Origin: Viridibacillus sp050279675
GTDB taxonomy: Bacteria; Bacillota; Bacilli; Bacillales_A; Planococcaceae
Assembly: GCF_050279675.1 (NCBI RefSeq)
Contig: NZ_JBNNUK010000020.1
Span: 3,709-67,708, forward strand
Reading direction: 5' to 3'
DNA length: 64,000 nucleotides
The translations under genes and the position numbers were made by a program. Position 1 is the stretch's first letter. Every line of letters starts with the position of its first letter. Under the pieces are notes generated by a model. It was not told the DNA's origin and ran no database searches. It saw only the letters and a program-made list of their open reading frames with translations. Below, one piece after another: positions 17,226 to 25,312 of this stretch.

Positions 17226-17867
17226 TTGACAAACGTATTAGTTGTTAAAGCAAATAACCGTCCTTCTACTGAAGGTGTTTCTAGTAAAATGTATGAAGTA
17301 TTCATGGAGGAAGTAAAAGGTGCACAAGATTTAAACGTGACTACATTTGATGTATTCGCTGAAGATCTACCATACTTCGGACAAGATTTATTCAATGCAT
17401 TTGGTAAAGTACAAAATGGTGAAGAACTTACAGATTTAGAAGGTCGCCTTCTTGCTGCAAAACAAAAAGCAATGGACGCTTTAACTGCTGCTGACGTAGT
17501 AGTATTTGCATTCCCATTATGGAACTTAACAATTCCAGCTAAATTACAAACTTTCGTTGATTACGTATTCCAAGCAGGTTTTGCTTTCAAATATGATGCA
17601 GAAGGTAACATGATTAACTTAATGCCAGAGAAAAAAGCTATTCTTTTAAGCGCTCGTGGTGGTATTTATTCAACTCCAGAAACAGCACCGATGGAAATGG
17701 CTGTAAACTATATGCGTAATGTATTTGGCGGCGTATTCGGTATGTCAGTTGAAGAAGTAGTAATCGAAGGCCATAACGCAATGCCAGACAAAGCAGAAGC
17801 AATTATTGCTGAAGGTATGGAACGCGTTAAAGCAGCAGCAAAATCATTATCAGCTGTTCACGCTTAA
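17226..17867 (+). CDS. azoR: FMN-dependent NADH-azoreductase / quinone reductase
   Basis: This 213-residue flavodoxin-fold enzyme reduces azo compounds and quinones with NADH in the cytoplasm, protecting cells from electrophiles. Family marks are the N-terminal NVLVVKANNRP, the segment ADVVVFAFPLWNLTIPAKLQTFVDYV and the FMN loop ILLSARGG. The start is TTG at 17226, which places the N-terminus as in AzoR homologues; the ribosome site is a modest GAGAGTGAGAG. Codon use suggests high expression. A strong promoter with an MhqR-type operator precedes it, as at Bacillus azoR2. Confidence 0.93.
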   Translation: MTNVLVVKANNRPSTEGVSSKMYEVFMEEVKGAQDLNVTTFDVFAEDLPYFGQDLFNAFGKVQNGEELTDLEGRLLAAKQKAMDALTAADVVVFAFPLWNLTIPAKLQTFVDYVFQAGFAFKYDAEGNMINLMPEKKAILLSARGGIYSTPETAPMEMAVNYMRNVFGGVFGMSVEEVVIEGHNAMPDKAEAIIAEGMERVKAAAKSLSAVHA

Positions 17868-17915
17868 TTTTATAATAATAGTGAATGCCTAATATTAGTT
17901 AGGTTATTTATAAAG

Positions 17916-17953
17916 AAAGAGGGAGGCCCATTAAATGGTGCTTCCCTCTTTTC
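17916..17953. terminator. Bidirectional terminator between azoR and the DUF2500 gene
   Basis: A 9-bp stem (17916-17924 with 17943-17951) carries a further internal stem and T-rich flanks on both strands. Its right arm lies inside the 3' end of the minus-strand gene. Confidence 0.82.
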
Positions 17954-18329
17954 CATTGCGTTCGAAACCTTTATAACGAGTACCTTGAAATGTTAGTAAA
18001 CCAAGGTCTCCCTCAACGAGCATACCGTATTCACGTCCGCTTACAGGCAACTCAATTCGGTCGCCACTTTGTACCTCGAAGGTCGTATAATACGTAGTGC
18101 TAGCTGAAGTATCTCCACTGCCACCAGACGTTTTTGAACGCTTTGTAACAACCTCTGCGGGCACAGTTAAGATAGGAGAAGCATTATTTTTAGACCACTG
18201 AGAAATTCCTTTTACAATAACAAATATAAATGCACTAACAACAATAAGGAAAATAATAACAAAAAATACCCCGAATAATCCAGTACCCACAAAAAAAGAT
18301 ATATCATCAACGAACATTCCATCTGACAT
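17931..18329 (-). CDS. DUF2500 domain membrane protein
   Basis: This 132-residue protein has one N-terminal membrane helix (FGVFFVIIFLIVVSAFIFVI) and a C-terminal beta-rich DUF2500 domain with the markers TVPAEVVTKRSKTSGG, YYTTFEVQSGDRIELPVSG and GLLTFQGTRYKGFER. The function is unknown. The start at 18329 (MSDGMF) is preferred because GGGGGTG lies 7 bases before it; the upstream ATG at 18344 would include that ribosome site. It converges on azoR. Confidence 0.82.
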   Translation of the reverse strand: MSDGMFVDDISFFVGTGLFGVFFVIIFLIVVSAFIFVIVKGISQWSKNNASPILTVPAEVVTKRSKTSGGSGDTSASTTYYTTFEVQSGDRIELPVSGREYGMLVEGDLGLLTFQGTRYKGFERNGKEGSTI

Positions 18330-18633
18330 AATCAGCACCCCCATAATCTCTATATAATAGCATTTACGGAAGTACCATTAGAATAGTTTCAAAAAAATGA
18401 TGGTAACCCATACTGGTAGGCATTGAAGATATAGGCTACTTTAATAGCCTCTCTTGCTGAAGACATAAATAAGTTATTTACAGGTCTTCTTGTTATTCCA
18501 TATTCACTCTTATCTATAAGGAAGTCACAATTATACTTTGCTTTAAAGCAGATACAACAAAATAACCAGTCACACTTTGGTGACTGGTTAGGCTTGCTGC
18601 TAATAGCAAATCTGTTATGGGTTTTATATTGAA
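18330..18633. other. Intergenic region between DUF2500 and YceI-like genes
   Basis: No gene is seen. It holds the minus-strand promoter region of the DUF2500 gene, a short inverted repeat AGGCTA/TAGCCT near 18436-18453, and the terminator of the YceI-like gene. Confidence 0.45.
18555..18589 (-). terminator. Terminator of the YceI-like gene
   Basis: A perfect 10-bp stem (18564-18573 with 18580-18589) is followed on the minus strand by ATTTTGTTG. Confidence 0.82.
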
Positions 18634-19158
18634 TTAAGCAGGGTTTGCTTCAAGTTCGATATTAATTTTGATATCATCGCCAACTAGTACGCCACCAGTT
18701 TCAAGTGCTGCGTTCCAAGTTAAACCGAAGTCTTTACGGTTAATTTTAGTTTCCGCTTCAAAACCTACAACTTCTTGACCCCATGGGTTAGTACCTTTAC
18801 CACCGTATTCAGCTTCAAAAGTTACAGGTTTCGTTACATCCTTAATTGTGAAATCACCAGTAATTTCGTATTCGCCGTCACCAGTAGATGTAATGTTTGT
18901 TGCAACGAAAGTCATTTTAGGGAACTGTTCGACATCAAAGAATTCAGCTGACTTTAAGTGGTTATCACGATCTTCATTGTTTGAATTTACACTCGCTACA
19001 TCAATTACGAATTTAATTGATGCACCAGTTAAATCTTCTGGATTTGCATCGATATCTGCAGTGAAAGAACCGAAGTTACCTTTAACTTTTGAAATCATCA
19101 TGTGTTTTACTTGGAAACCTAAATTAGAGTGAGCTTGGTCTACGTTATATTTTGTCAT
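18634..19158 (-). CDS. YceI family lipid-binding protein
   Basis: This 174-residue YceI-like lipocalin-fold protein belongs to a family known to bind polyisoprenoid or amide lipids. There is no signal peptide, so this one stays in the cytoplasm. Family motifs are the start YNVDQAHSNLGFQVKHM, GNFGSFTADID, FFDVEQFPKMTFVAT, and GFEAETKINRKDFGLTWN near the C-terminus. The ribosome site GGGAGG precedes the start. The promoter carries an MhqR-like operator, so it is likely induced by quinone-type stress together with azoR and mhqA. Its role in that response is unknown. Confidence 0.92.
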   Translation of the reverse strand: MTKYNVDQAHSNLGFQVKHMMISKVKGNFGSFTADIDANPEDLTGASIKFVIDVASVNSNNEDRDNHLKSAEFFDVEQFPKMTFVATNITSTGDGEYEITGDFTIKDVTKPVTFEAEYGGKGTNPWGQEVVGFEAETKINRKDFGLTWNAALETGGVLVGDDIKINIELEANPA

Positions 19159-19200
19159 TTTAAAATTCCTCCCAAAAAGTGTTTGTTATTTAGTACATTT

Positions 19201-19232
19201 ATCATAATACAATATTATCTCGAAATCAAGAG
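19201..19232 (-). promoter_or_regulatory. Promoter of the YceI-like gene with MhqR-type operator
   Basis: On the minus strand TTGATT (19224-19229), 17 bp and TATGAT (19201-19206) form the promoter. The plus-strand sequence ATCTCGAAATCAAGAG (19217-19232) matches the MhqR palindrome at 13 of 16 positions and overlaps the -35 box and spacer. A further half-site, TTGAGATATT, lies at 19241-19250. Confidence 0.62.
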
Positions 19233-19275
19233 TTTTTAATTTGAGATATTTTAATGTTACAGATGAATTATATGC

Positions 19276-20133
19276 TTATGCATAGAAAATCATGTCACTA
19301 TTATTTAAGTCTTTTACAATTATTTTCCCCTCATTTTCAGAGAATGAAAGATTGAAGGTTTGTAAATTTTCTTTCAGTTTGTTTAATTCAATTTTTGAAG
19401 ACAGCTTAAGAGAGTAGCTCATTAACCCAGTGGCATTTTTTGGTGGGAGTGGAGCACCTACACCTTGCCAAATATTTGTTGCAATGTGGTGATGATAACC
19501 ACCAGCAGACATAAAGAAAGCTGAATCCATAAAGTTAGTCATTAAATCTAATCCTAGAGCCTCTAAATAGAAGCGGCTTGTTGCATCGCTTAGGTTCGAA
19601 ACGTTTAAGTGCATATGGCCTAAAGTTGTACCTTCTGGGAACCCCGTCCATGTACGCTCCGATTTGTATAAAGCCATGATACCTTTGAAATCGATTGGTT
19701 CAGTAGCTGTGTTCACTTGGCCGTTTGGTTCAATCAGCCACTCACTTCTTGGTAAATCGCGGTATATTTCAATTCCGTTGCCTTCGGGGTCACTTAGATA
19801 GAACGCTTCAGAATAAAGGTGGTCACCTGCTCCAGAAATAGGAGCACCAATTTCTAATAAATTTCCGATAACATGAGCTAAATCCTCGCGGCTTGGGACT
19901 AATATAGCGAAGTGAAAAAGACCTGTAGTACGTGCTGGTCTTTGCACAACATCTTGCGCAGTAGTTAATATTAGAATCGGTTCAGTACTACCTGCACCAA
20001 ATATAACTTCTGAAGTAGATTCCTTAATAATATGGAATCCTAACATTTGATAAAATTCTTTTTGTTTTTCGAGAGATTGTACGCGTAAATGTACATATCC
20101 TAATGTCATTTTGGGATCTAATTTGAAAGTCAA
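19276..20133 (-). CDS. catE: Catechol-2,3-dioxygenase
   Basis: CatE is a VOC-fold extradiol dioxygenase that opens catechol rings and detoxifies catechols. The 285-residue length equals the Bacillus enzyme. Two VOC halves are visible: TLGYVHLRVQSL, GLFHFAILVPSRED and DPEGNGIEIYRDLPRSEW in the first, then LGHMHLNVSNL and GGYHHHIATNIWQG in the second. The start is TTG at 20133, 7 bp after AGGAGG; the longer frame would translate the ribosome site. The promoter (TTGACG, 17 bp, TATAGT) overlaps a CatR-type operator, and the divergent gene encodes the probable repressor. Confidence 0.92.
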   Translation of the reverse strand: MTFKLDPKMTLGYVHLRVQSLEKQKEFYQMLGFHIIKESTSEVIFGAGSTEPILILTTAQDVVQRPARTTGLFHFAILVPSREDLAHVIGNLLEIGAPISGAGDHLYSEAFYLSDPEGNGIEIYRDLPRSEWLIEPNGQVNTATEPIDFKGIMALYKSERTWTGFPEGTTLGHMHLNVSNLSDATSRFYLEALGLDLMTNFMDSAFFMSAGGYHHHIATNIWQGVGAPLPPKNATGLMSYSLKLSSKIELNKLKENLQTFNLSFSENEGKIIVKDLNNSDMIFYA

Positions 20134-20165
20134 AGTAGTTCCTCCTCTCAATTAATGTTTTTCAC

Positions 20166-20178
20166 TTACTTTTCGTAA
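20166..20178. promoter_or_regulatory. CatR/YodB-type operator, TTAC-N5-GTAA, start-site copy
   Basis: TTACTTTTCGTAA fits the TTAC-N5-GTAA motif reported for Bacillus CatR/YodB. It lies just downstream of the catE -10 box (ACTATA on the plus strand, 20182-20187). Confidence 0.7.
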
Positions 20179-20201
20179 CTAACTATAAAATAATAAATTA
20201 C

Positions 20202-20214
20202 TTACGTCAAGTAA
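20202..20214. promoter_or_regulatory. CatR/YodB-type operator, TTAC-N5-GTAA, over the catE -35 box
   Basis: TTACGTCAAGTAA fits TTAC-N5-GTAA exactly and encloses the minus-strand catE -35 box TTGACG (20205-20210). This is the arrangement described for Bacillus catDE. Confidence 0.78.
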
Positions 20215-20229
20215 ATAAGTTACCGAAAG

Positions 20230-20258
20230 TTTACTTTTTAAAATAATCCCGCTACAAT
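20230..20258 (+). promoter_or_regulatory. Promoter of catR
   Basis: TTTACT (20230-20235), 17 bp and TACAAT (20253-20258) precede the catR start by 22 bp. A degenerate TTAC-N5-GTTT copy at 20220-20232 touches the -35 box, so autoregulation is possible. Confidence 0.65.
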
Positions 20259-20280
20259 AGCATATATAGAGGTGAAACAA

Positions 20281-20586
20281 ATGAAGGAATCAGCATTATG
20301 CCCTCGTTTAGCAAAATCTATGGATTTGATAGGTAAACGCTGGATGGGCTTAATTTTATATCAATTATTAGATGGACCGCAGCGCTTTAATGAAATTGAG
20401 TCGTCGATGCCAATTAGTGGGCGACTGTTATCTGAACGTCTAAAAGAACTTGAAAAAGAAGGTCTAGTTGAGCGCCATGTGTATACTGAAGTACCCGTTC
20501 GAGTAGAATATACTTTGACAGAAAAAGGAAAAGGTTTAAAAGTTGCAATTGATGAAATTGAAAATTGGTCTAAAAAATGGCTTTAA
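20281..20586 (+). CDS. catR: HxlR/DUF24 family thiol-sensing repressor, CatR/YodB-like
   Basis: This 101-residue winged-helix regulator of the MarR/DUF24 (HxlR) family senses quinones and diamide through an N-terminal cysteine. The start MKESALC puts the conserved Cys at position 7, as in CatR (Cys6 in YodB). Core motifs are LIGKRWMGLILYQLLDGPQRFNEIE and the wing VPVRVEYTLTEKGKG. ATG 20281 is preferred to GTG 20272, which is within the AGAGGTG ribosome site. It is divergent from catE with two TTAC-N5-GTAA operators between them. Confidence 0.86.
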   Translation: MKESALCPRLAKSMDLIGKRWMGLILYQLLDGPQRFNEIESSMPISGRLLSERLKELEKEGLVERHVYTEVPVRVEYTLTEKGKGLKVAIDEIENWSKKWL

Positions 20587-20666
20587 GTGAAAATCACTTG
20601 AAAAAATGCCATTGTCTATTCATACTATGAAGGAATAGAAGTTTAGAAAGGAAAGGTCTTTCAATA

Positions 20667-21587
20667 ATGAAACAACAATGGGCAGCAAAATTATCTACTA
20701 TAGTAAATCCAGCAAACATTAAAATAGATGAACCACTAGATCAATACACGATGACAAAGTTAGGCGGTAGCGCCGATGTTTTTGTCATGCCTTCTACTGA
20801 AGAAGAAGCAGTAGCAATCGTAAAATATGCGAATAACAATGATATTCCGATTTTGCTTTTAGGGAATGGCTCTAATATGGTTGTACGTGATGGAGGAGTT
20901 AGAGGAATTGTCCTGAACTTTTCGAAATTGGATGCAATCAGCATTGATGGCACAACTGTTTATGCACAAGCAGGTGCATTGCTTAAAGACGTATCAATAG
21001 CAGCGGCAGAGGCAACTTTAACAGGTTTAGAATTCTCATGTGGTATTCCTGGATCTATTGGTGGCGCAATGGCTATGAATGCAGGTGCATACGGCGGGGA
21101 AATAAACGATGTTATTTTACAATCAACTGTACTAACATCAACAGGCGAAAAATTAGTTTTAAACAAAGAACAACTTGACCTAAGCTATCGTAAAAGTATT
21201 ATCTCTAAAAAAGGCTACTACGTATTATCTTCTGAATTTGAATTACAACGAGGCAATCAACTGGAAATTGATGCAAAAATTGCTGAGTTAACATTTTTGC
21301 GTGAATCGAAACAACCGCTTGAATATCCTTCAGCAGGAAGTGTTTTTAAACGCCCTCCAGGTTACTTTGCTGGTAAATTGATTCAAGACAGTGAGCTACA
21401 AGGTAAAGGTGTAGGTGGTGCAGAGGTTTCTACGAAGCATGCTGGCTTTATCGTAAATAAAGGTGGCGCAACAGCTACTGATTACATCAACACAATTAAA
21501 ATGGTGCAAGCCACTGTGAAAGAGAAATTTGATGTTGATTTAGAATTAGAAGTAAAAATCGTTGGTGAAGAACCTTCTAAAAACTGA
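20667..21587 (+). CDS. murB: UDP-N-acetylenolpyruvoylglucosamine reductase
   Basis: MurB reduces UDP-GlcNAc-enolpyruvate to UDP-MurNAc with NADPH and FAD, an early step of peptidoglycan synthesis. The protein has 306 residues. FAD-binding motifs LLGNGSNMVVRDGG (near residue 73) and GLEFSCGIPGSIGGAMAMNAGAYGG, and the catalytic AGSVFKRPPG (Ser near residue 226), show a short type II MurB as in Bacillus. The ribosome site GAAAGG precedes ATG 20667. It stands alone between catR and exoA. Confidence 0.95.
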   Translation: MKQQWAAKLSTIVNPANIKIDEPLDQYTMTKLGGSADVFVMPSTEEEAVAIVKYANNNDIPILLLGNGSNMVVRDGGVRGIVLNFSKLDAISIDGTTVYAQAGALLKDVSIAAAEATLTGLEFSCGIPGSIGGAMAMNAGAYGGEINDVILQSTVLTSTGEKLVLNKEQLDLSYRKSIISKKGYYVLSSEFELQRGNQLEIDAKIAELTFLRESKQPLEYPSAGSVFKRPPGYFAGKLIQDSELQGKGVGGAEVSTKHAGFIVNKGGATATDYINTIKMVQATVKEKFDVDLELEVKIVGEEPSKN

Positions 21588-21623
21588 TCATTGTAAATTT
21601 TATTAAACTAAAAACTACAGATA

Positions 21624-21655
21624 ACGCCTTTCGTATTACATGCGGAAGGCGTATT
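21624..21655 (+). terminator. Weak terminator after murB
   Basis: A 10-bp stem with one wobble (21624-21633 with 21643-21652) and a short AT-rich tail (ATTTATATTT). Confidence 0.6.
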
Positions 21656-21677
21656 TATATTTAAAGGGGAGCTCACT

Positions 21678-22430
21678 ATGAAATTTGTATCTTGGAATGT
21701 CAATGGAATTCGAGCGTGCTTGAAAAAGGGCTTTTTAGATTATTTTAATGAAGTTGATGCGGATTTTTTCAGTATTCAAGAATCAAAATGCCAAGGTGGA
21801 CAAGTTGAATTAAATTTACCCGGCTATGAGCAATATTGGAATTATGCAGAGCGCAAAGGTTATTCAGGTACAGCTATTTTTACAAAACATACGCCACTGT
21901 CCGTTAAATATGGTGTAGGTGACCAATCAAAACAAGAAGAGGGGCGTATCATTACATTAGAGTATGAAGATTTCTATTTAGTAAATGTGTATACACCAAA
22001 TTCTAAACGTGACTTAGCGCGTCTTGATTATCGAATTGAATGGGAGGATGAGTTGAGAACATATCTGCTATCCTTAGACGAAGTAAAGCCCGTTATTTAT
22101 TGTGGTGATTTGAATGTTGCACATGAAGAAATAGATATAAAAAATGCAAAGGCCAATATCGGCAATTCTGGCTTTACAGAAGAAGAACGTGGCAGAATGA
22201 CAACTTTGTTAGGTTCAGGATTTACAGATACTTTCCGTTATTTATATCCAACACAAACAGATACTTATACATGGTGGTCTTATATGAATAAAGTAAGAGA
22301 ACGTAATATTGGTTGGCGGATCGATTACTTTATCGTCTCAGATCGTTTGCAAGAGAACATTGAAGATGCAGAAGTACATGCTAGTATTCTAGGAAGTGAC
22401 CATTGTCCAATCGTATTAACATTAAAATAA
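21678..22430 (+). CDS. exoA: Exodeoxyribonuclease III / AP endonuclease
   Basis: ExoA is a magnesium-dependent AP endonuclease and 3'-exonuclease of base-excision repair. It has 250 residues and the full set of family motifs: VSWNVNGIRA, IQESKC with the metal-binding Glu, the catalytic CGDLNVAHEEID, and GSDHCPIVL with the catalytic Asp-His at the end. The ribosome site AAGGGGAG precedes ATG 21678. It is followed by its own terminator. Confidence 0.95.
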   Translation: MKFVSWNVNGIRACLKKGFLDYFNEVDADFFSIQESKCQGGQVELNLPGYEQYWNYAERKGYSGTAIFTKHTPLSVKYGVGDQSKQEEGRIITLEYEDFYLVNVYTPNSKRDLARLDYRIEWEDELRTYLLSLDEVKPVIYCGDLNVAHEEIDIKNAKANIGNSGFTEEERGRMTTLLGSGFTDTFRYLYPTQTDTYTWWSYMNKVRERNIGWRIDYFIVSDRLQENIEDAEVHASILGSDHCPIVLTLK

Positions 22431-22445
22431 ATTGTTTTAATAGAG

Positions 22446-22480
22446 AAACCGCGCCTTTTGTCGAAAAAGCGTGGTTTTTT
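22446..22480 (+). terminator. Terminator after exoA
   Basis: A 9-bp stem with one wobble (22446-22454 with 22469-22477) continues into a CTTTT/AAAAG inner stem and ends in TTTTTT. Confidence 0.85.
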
Positions 22481-22545
22481 ATTTTATTTAAAAGGGAAAA
22501 AAACTTCGGGAGCCGAATATAGTAGGAGTAAGGGGAGGCGGAATT

Positions 22546-24921
22546 ATGGTCAAAGAGAAAGAGCGTGTTCGATTATGGAAATGGCTAAGCTGGACTATAG
22601 GGGGGTTAATACTTATTGCATGTGGAGCACTTATTTTTGTTAATGGTTACATAGGGAATTCTAAACCAAAAATAGATGGCGAAATGCAAGTAGTAGTATT
22701 GGATGAAAATGTGAAAGTAGTAAGAGATGACAAAGGAGTACCACACCTCACAGCTAAAACAGATGCAGATTTATATCGAGCACAAGGATTTGTGCAAGCT
22801 CAGGATCGACTATTCCAGATGGACTTAGCGAGAAGACAAGCAAGCGGTAGACTAGCAGAGGTTGTCGGTGAGTCTGCGGTAGATACGGATAAATTCTTTC
22901 GTACATTTAGTTTGAGATCTGCTGCCGAAAAATCTGAAGCGGGTTATTCACAAGAGGCTAAGCAAGTTTTAGCTTGGTATGCAGAAGGTGTAAATTCATT
23001 TATAGAACAAGCAAAGAAAAAGGGTACTTTATCTTATGAGTTTCGTTTGCTTGGATATGAACCAGAACCATGGACAGCAGTGGATTCATTAACAATTGGT
23101 AAATATATGGCCTATGATTTAGGCGGGAATTGGGATATGTTAGCGTTTAGACACTGGGCATTAAACAATTTATCAGATGAAGAGGCTAAAGAGTTATTCA
23201 TTAAGTATCCAGAAAATGCGAAATCGATTATTGCAGCAAATAAAAACACACCTGTAAATGTTGCAGGACAATTCGATGCATCGCTACTACCCCATGAATT
23301 TAACGGTAGTAATAACTGGGTTGTATCTGGTAGTAAAACAGAGTCAGGAAAGCCATTATTGGCGGATGACCCTCATTTAGGTTTAAGTACACCATCTATT
23401 TGGTATCAAATGCATTTGGAGTCTCCAACTCAAAATGTAAGTGGAGTTATTTTTGCGGGGATACCTGGTATTATTTTAGGACATAACGAGAAGGTAGCAT
23501 GGGGTGTGACGAATGTTGGTCCAGATGCACAGGATTTATATATCGAAACACCAAATCCAAGTAATGCGACTGAATATAAATATGAAGGCAAATGGGAAAA
23601 GGCTACGGTACGAGATGAACCAATCAAAATTAAAGGTGGTAAAACGATAGACTTTGAAGTTGTAGAAACGAGACATGGTCCAATTATTTCAGATTTAGCA
23701 TTTAAGAAGGAAGAACCAACTGCAGTCTTCTCTATGCAATGGACCGCGCTAGAACCAACGCTAGAATTACAAGCGATACTGAATATGAACCGTGCTGAAA
23801 ATTGGGAGCAGTTCGAAACAGCTTTAGAGGATTTCCAAGCACCAGCACAAAATTTTGTTTTTGCTTCAGAGGACGGTACGATTGCGTATAAAGCGAATGG
23901 TCGAATTCCAATTCGTAAAAAAGGTGATGGGCAGCTACCGGTTCCAGGAGACTCAGCAGAATATGATTGGAAAGGGTATATTGATTACGATAAATTACCA
24001 AAAGTCGTGAATCCAGCTGAAGGCTTTATTGCAACAGCGAATAATGAAGTAGTCGGTGACGAATATCCATATCATATTTCGGACTTTTGGGCACAGCCAT
24101 ATCGTTATGAACGAATTTCTGAAGTGCTAGAAAGCAAGAATAAGCTAACAGTAAAAGATATGCAAAACTTGCAAATGGATCAGAAGGACTTGTATGCAGG
24201 TGAGTTTTTGAAAGATATGCTAGGCTCGGTAAAACAAGTTGATAGTAAAAAAGAATATAAGGACATTTTGAAAATGATGGAGGACTGGAATCAAGTCGAT
24301 TCAAAAGAATCTGGTGCCCCGTTAGTTTTTAACTTGTGGATTATTAATGTTCAGAAGGAATTGTTTGAAGATAATTTACCAAAAGATGTGTACGAAATGA
24401 TGCCTGGTAAATACAATATTACAGATGAAATTATGCGTCAGGCCTTTGCAGGAAAACAAGGTGCATGGGTGACCAAAGCAGGTGGTATTGATAAGCTTAT
24501 GTACAATTCCTTTCAAAGGACGATTCAAGATATTGAAGCTGAATTCGGTAAAAACGCCAAGAAGTGGCAATGGGGAGATTATCATCAGTTAACATTTAAC
24601 CACCCATTATCGGCAGCTTCTCCAATTCTAGCAAAATTACTTAATCCAAAGCCAGTACCAATCGGCGGTTCTAAATTTACAGTACAAGCAGCAGCAAACA
24701 AAGAAAATGGTAATGTAAATCACGGCGCATCTTGGCGTTTTGTTGCAGATTTAAGCGACTTATCGAAGGGGTATCATATTGTGGGACCTGGACAAAGTGG
24801 TCATATAAAATCTGAGTGGTATAACGATCAAGTTGACGATTGGGCGAATGGTAAGTATCATGAAACCATTATTACAGGTGATGTGCCTAATGGTAAGAAT
24901 TTATTATTAAAGGCTCAATAA
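22546..24921 (+). CDS. Membrane-anchored penicillin acylase family (Ntn-hydrolase) protein
   Basis: This 791-residue N-terminal nucleophile hydrolase belongs to the penicillin G acylase/acyl-homoserine lactone acylase family. Members cleave amides after self-processing into two chains. One N-terminal membrane helix (SWTIGGLILIACGALIF, residues 15-31) anchors it outside the cell. The predicted self-cleavage point is G254-S255 (EFNG|SNNWVVSG), leaving Ser255 as nucleophile. Supporting motifs are LADDPHLGLSTPSIWY and VAWGVTNVGPDAQDLY. The substrate is unknown: candidates are beta-lactams, N-acyl homoserine lactones or N-acyl amino acids. The ribosome site GGGGAGG precedes ATG 22546. The crcB pair follows after 19 bp. 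Confidence 0.88.
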   Translation: MVKEKERVRLWKWLSWTIGGLILIACGALIFVNGYIGNSKPKIDGEMQVVVLDENVKVVRDDKGVPHLTAKTDADLYRAQGFVQAQDRLFQMDLARRQASGRLAEVVGESAVDTDKFFRTFSLRSAAEKSEAGYSQEAKQVLAWYAEGVNSFIEQAKKKGTLSYEFRLLGYEPEPWTAVDSLTIGKYMAYDLGGNWDMLAFRHWALNNLSDEEAKELFIKYPENAKSIIAANKNTPVNVAGQFDASLLPHEFNGSNNWVVSGSKTESGKPLLADDPHLGLSTPSIWYQMHLESPTQNVSGVIFAGIPGIILGHNEKVAWGVTNVGPDAQDLYIETPNPSNATEYKYEGKWEKATVRDEPIKIKGGKTIDFEVVETRHGPIISDLAFKKEEPTAVFSMQWTALEPTLELQAILNMNRAENWEQFETALEDFQAPAQNFVFASEDGTIAYKANGRIPIRKKGDGQLPVPGDSAEYDWKGYIDYDKLPKVVNPAEGFIATANNEVVGDEYPYHISDFWAQPYRYERISEVLESKNKLTVKDMQNLQMDQKDLYAGEFLKDMLGSVKQVDSKKEYKDILKMMEDWNQVDSKESGAPLVFNLWIINVQKELFEDNLPKDVYEMMPGKYNITDEIMRQAFAGKQGAWVTKAGGIDKLMYNSFQRTIQDIEAEFGKNAKKWQWGDYHQLTFNHPLSAASPILAKLLNPKPVPIGGSKFTVQAAANKENGNVNHGASWRFVADLSDLSKGYHIVGPGQSGHIKSEWYNDQVDDWANGKYHETIITGDVPNGKNLLLKAQ

Positions 24922-24940
24922 CATAGAAGGTGTTTTATTA

Positions 24941-25312
24941 ATGGTAGAAATAATATCGGTCGCTCTGGGTGGTATGATAGGGGCAATACTTCGCTATAGT
25001 GTGACTATAACAGTGCCCACTGAATGGATGTTGTGGGTTGTCAATGGTATGGGAAGTGCCGTATTAGGATTTCTAAACGGGCTATTTATTCGAAATAAAC
25101 CATCCAATTCATTGCGACTTCTCTTAACAACAGGTGTGTTAGGAGCATTTACGACATTTTCCACTTTTTCTGCGAGTTGGTTTGCTCTCATGCAAACTAA
25201 CACGTTATTAGCTATCTTATATGCAATTATGATGACAGCTGTTTGCGTTGCTTTAGCCTCTTTTGGTTACTTATGTACAGCACCAAAAGTAAAAGCAGGT
25301 GAACGATTATGA
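24941..25312 (+). CDS. crcB: Fluoride channel subunit CrcB/Fluc, first copy
   Basis: This is one subunit of a dual-topology fluoride exporter, 123 residues with four membrane helices. Conserved parts are GGMIGAILRYSV, the pore Asn in WVVNGMGSAVLGF, and GVLGAFTTFSTFSASW with the Phe and Thr/Ser residues lining the pore. Its last four bases overlap the next crcB start (ATGA), so the two subunits are translated together and probably form a heterodimer. No fluoride riboswitch was recognised upstream. Confidence 0.93.
   Translation: MVEIISVALGGMIGAILRYSVTITVPTEWMLWVVNGMGSAVLGFLNGLFIRNKPSNSLRLLLTTGVLGAFTTFSTFSASWFALMQTNTLLAILYAIMMTAVCVALASFGYLCTAPKVKAGERL

Noticed and set aside
22458..22643. 61-codon frame between exoA and the acylase gene
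   Set aside because: It begins inside the exoA terminator and overlaps the acylase start out of frame.
24922..24941. Fluoride riboswitch upstream of the crcB pair
   Set aside because: The gap is only 19 bp and holds just a ribosome site; no crcB-motif sequence was seen before the acylase gene either.
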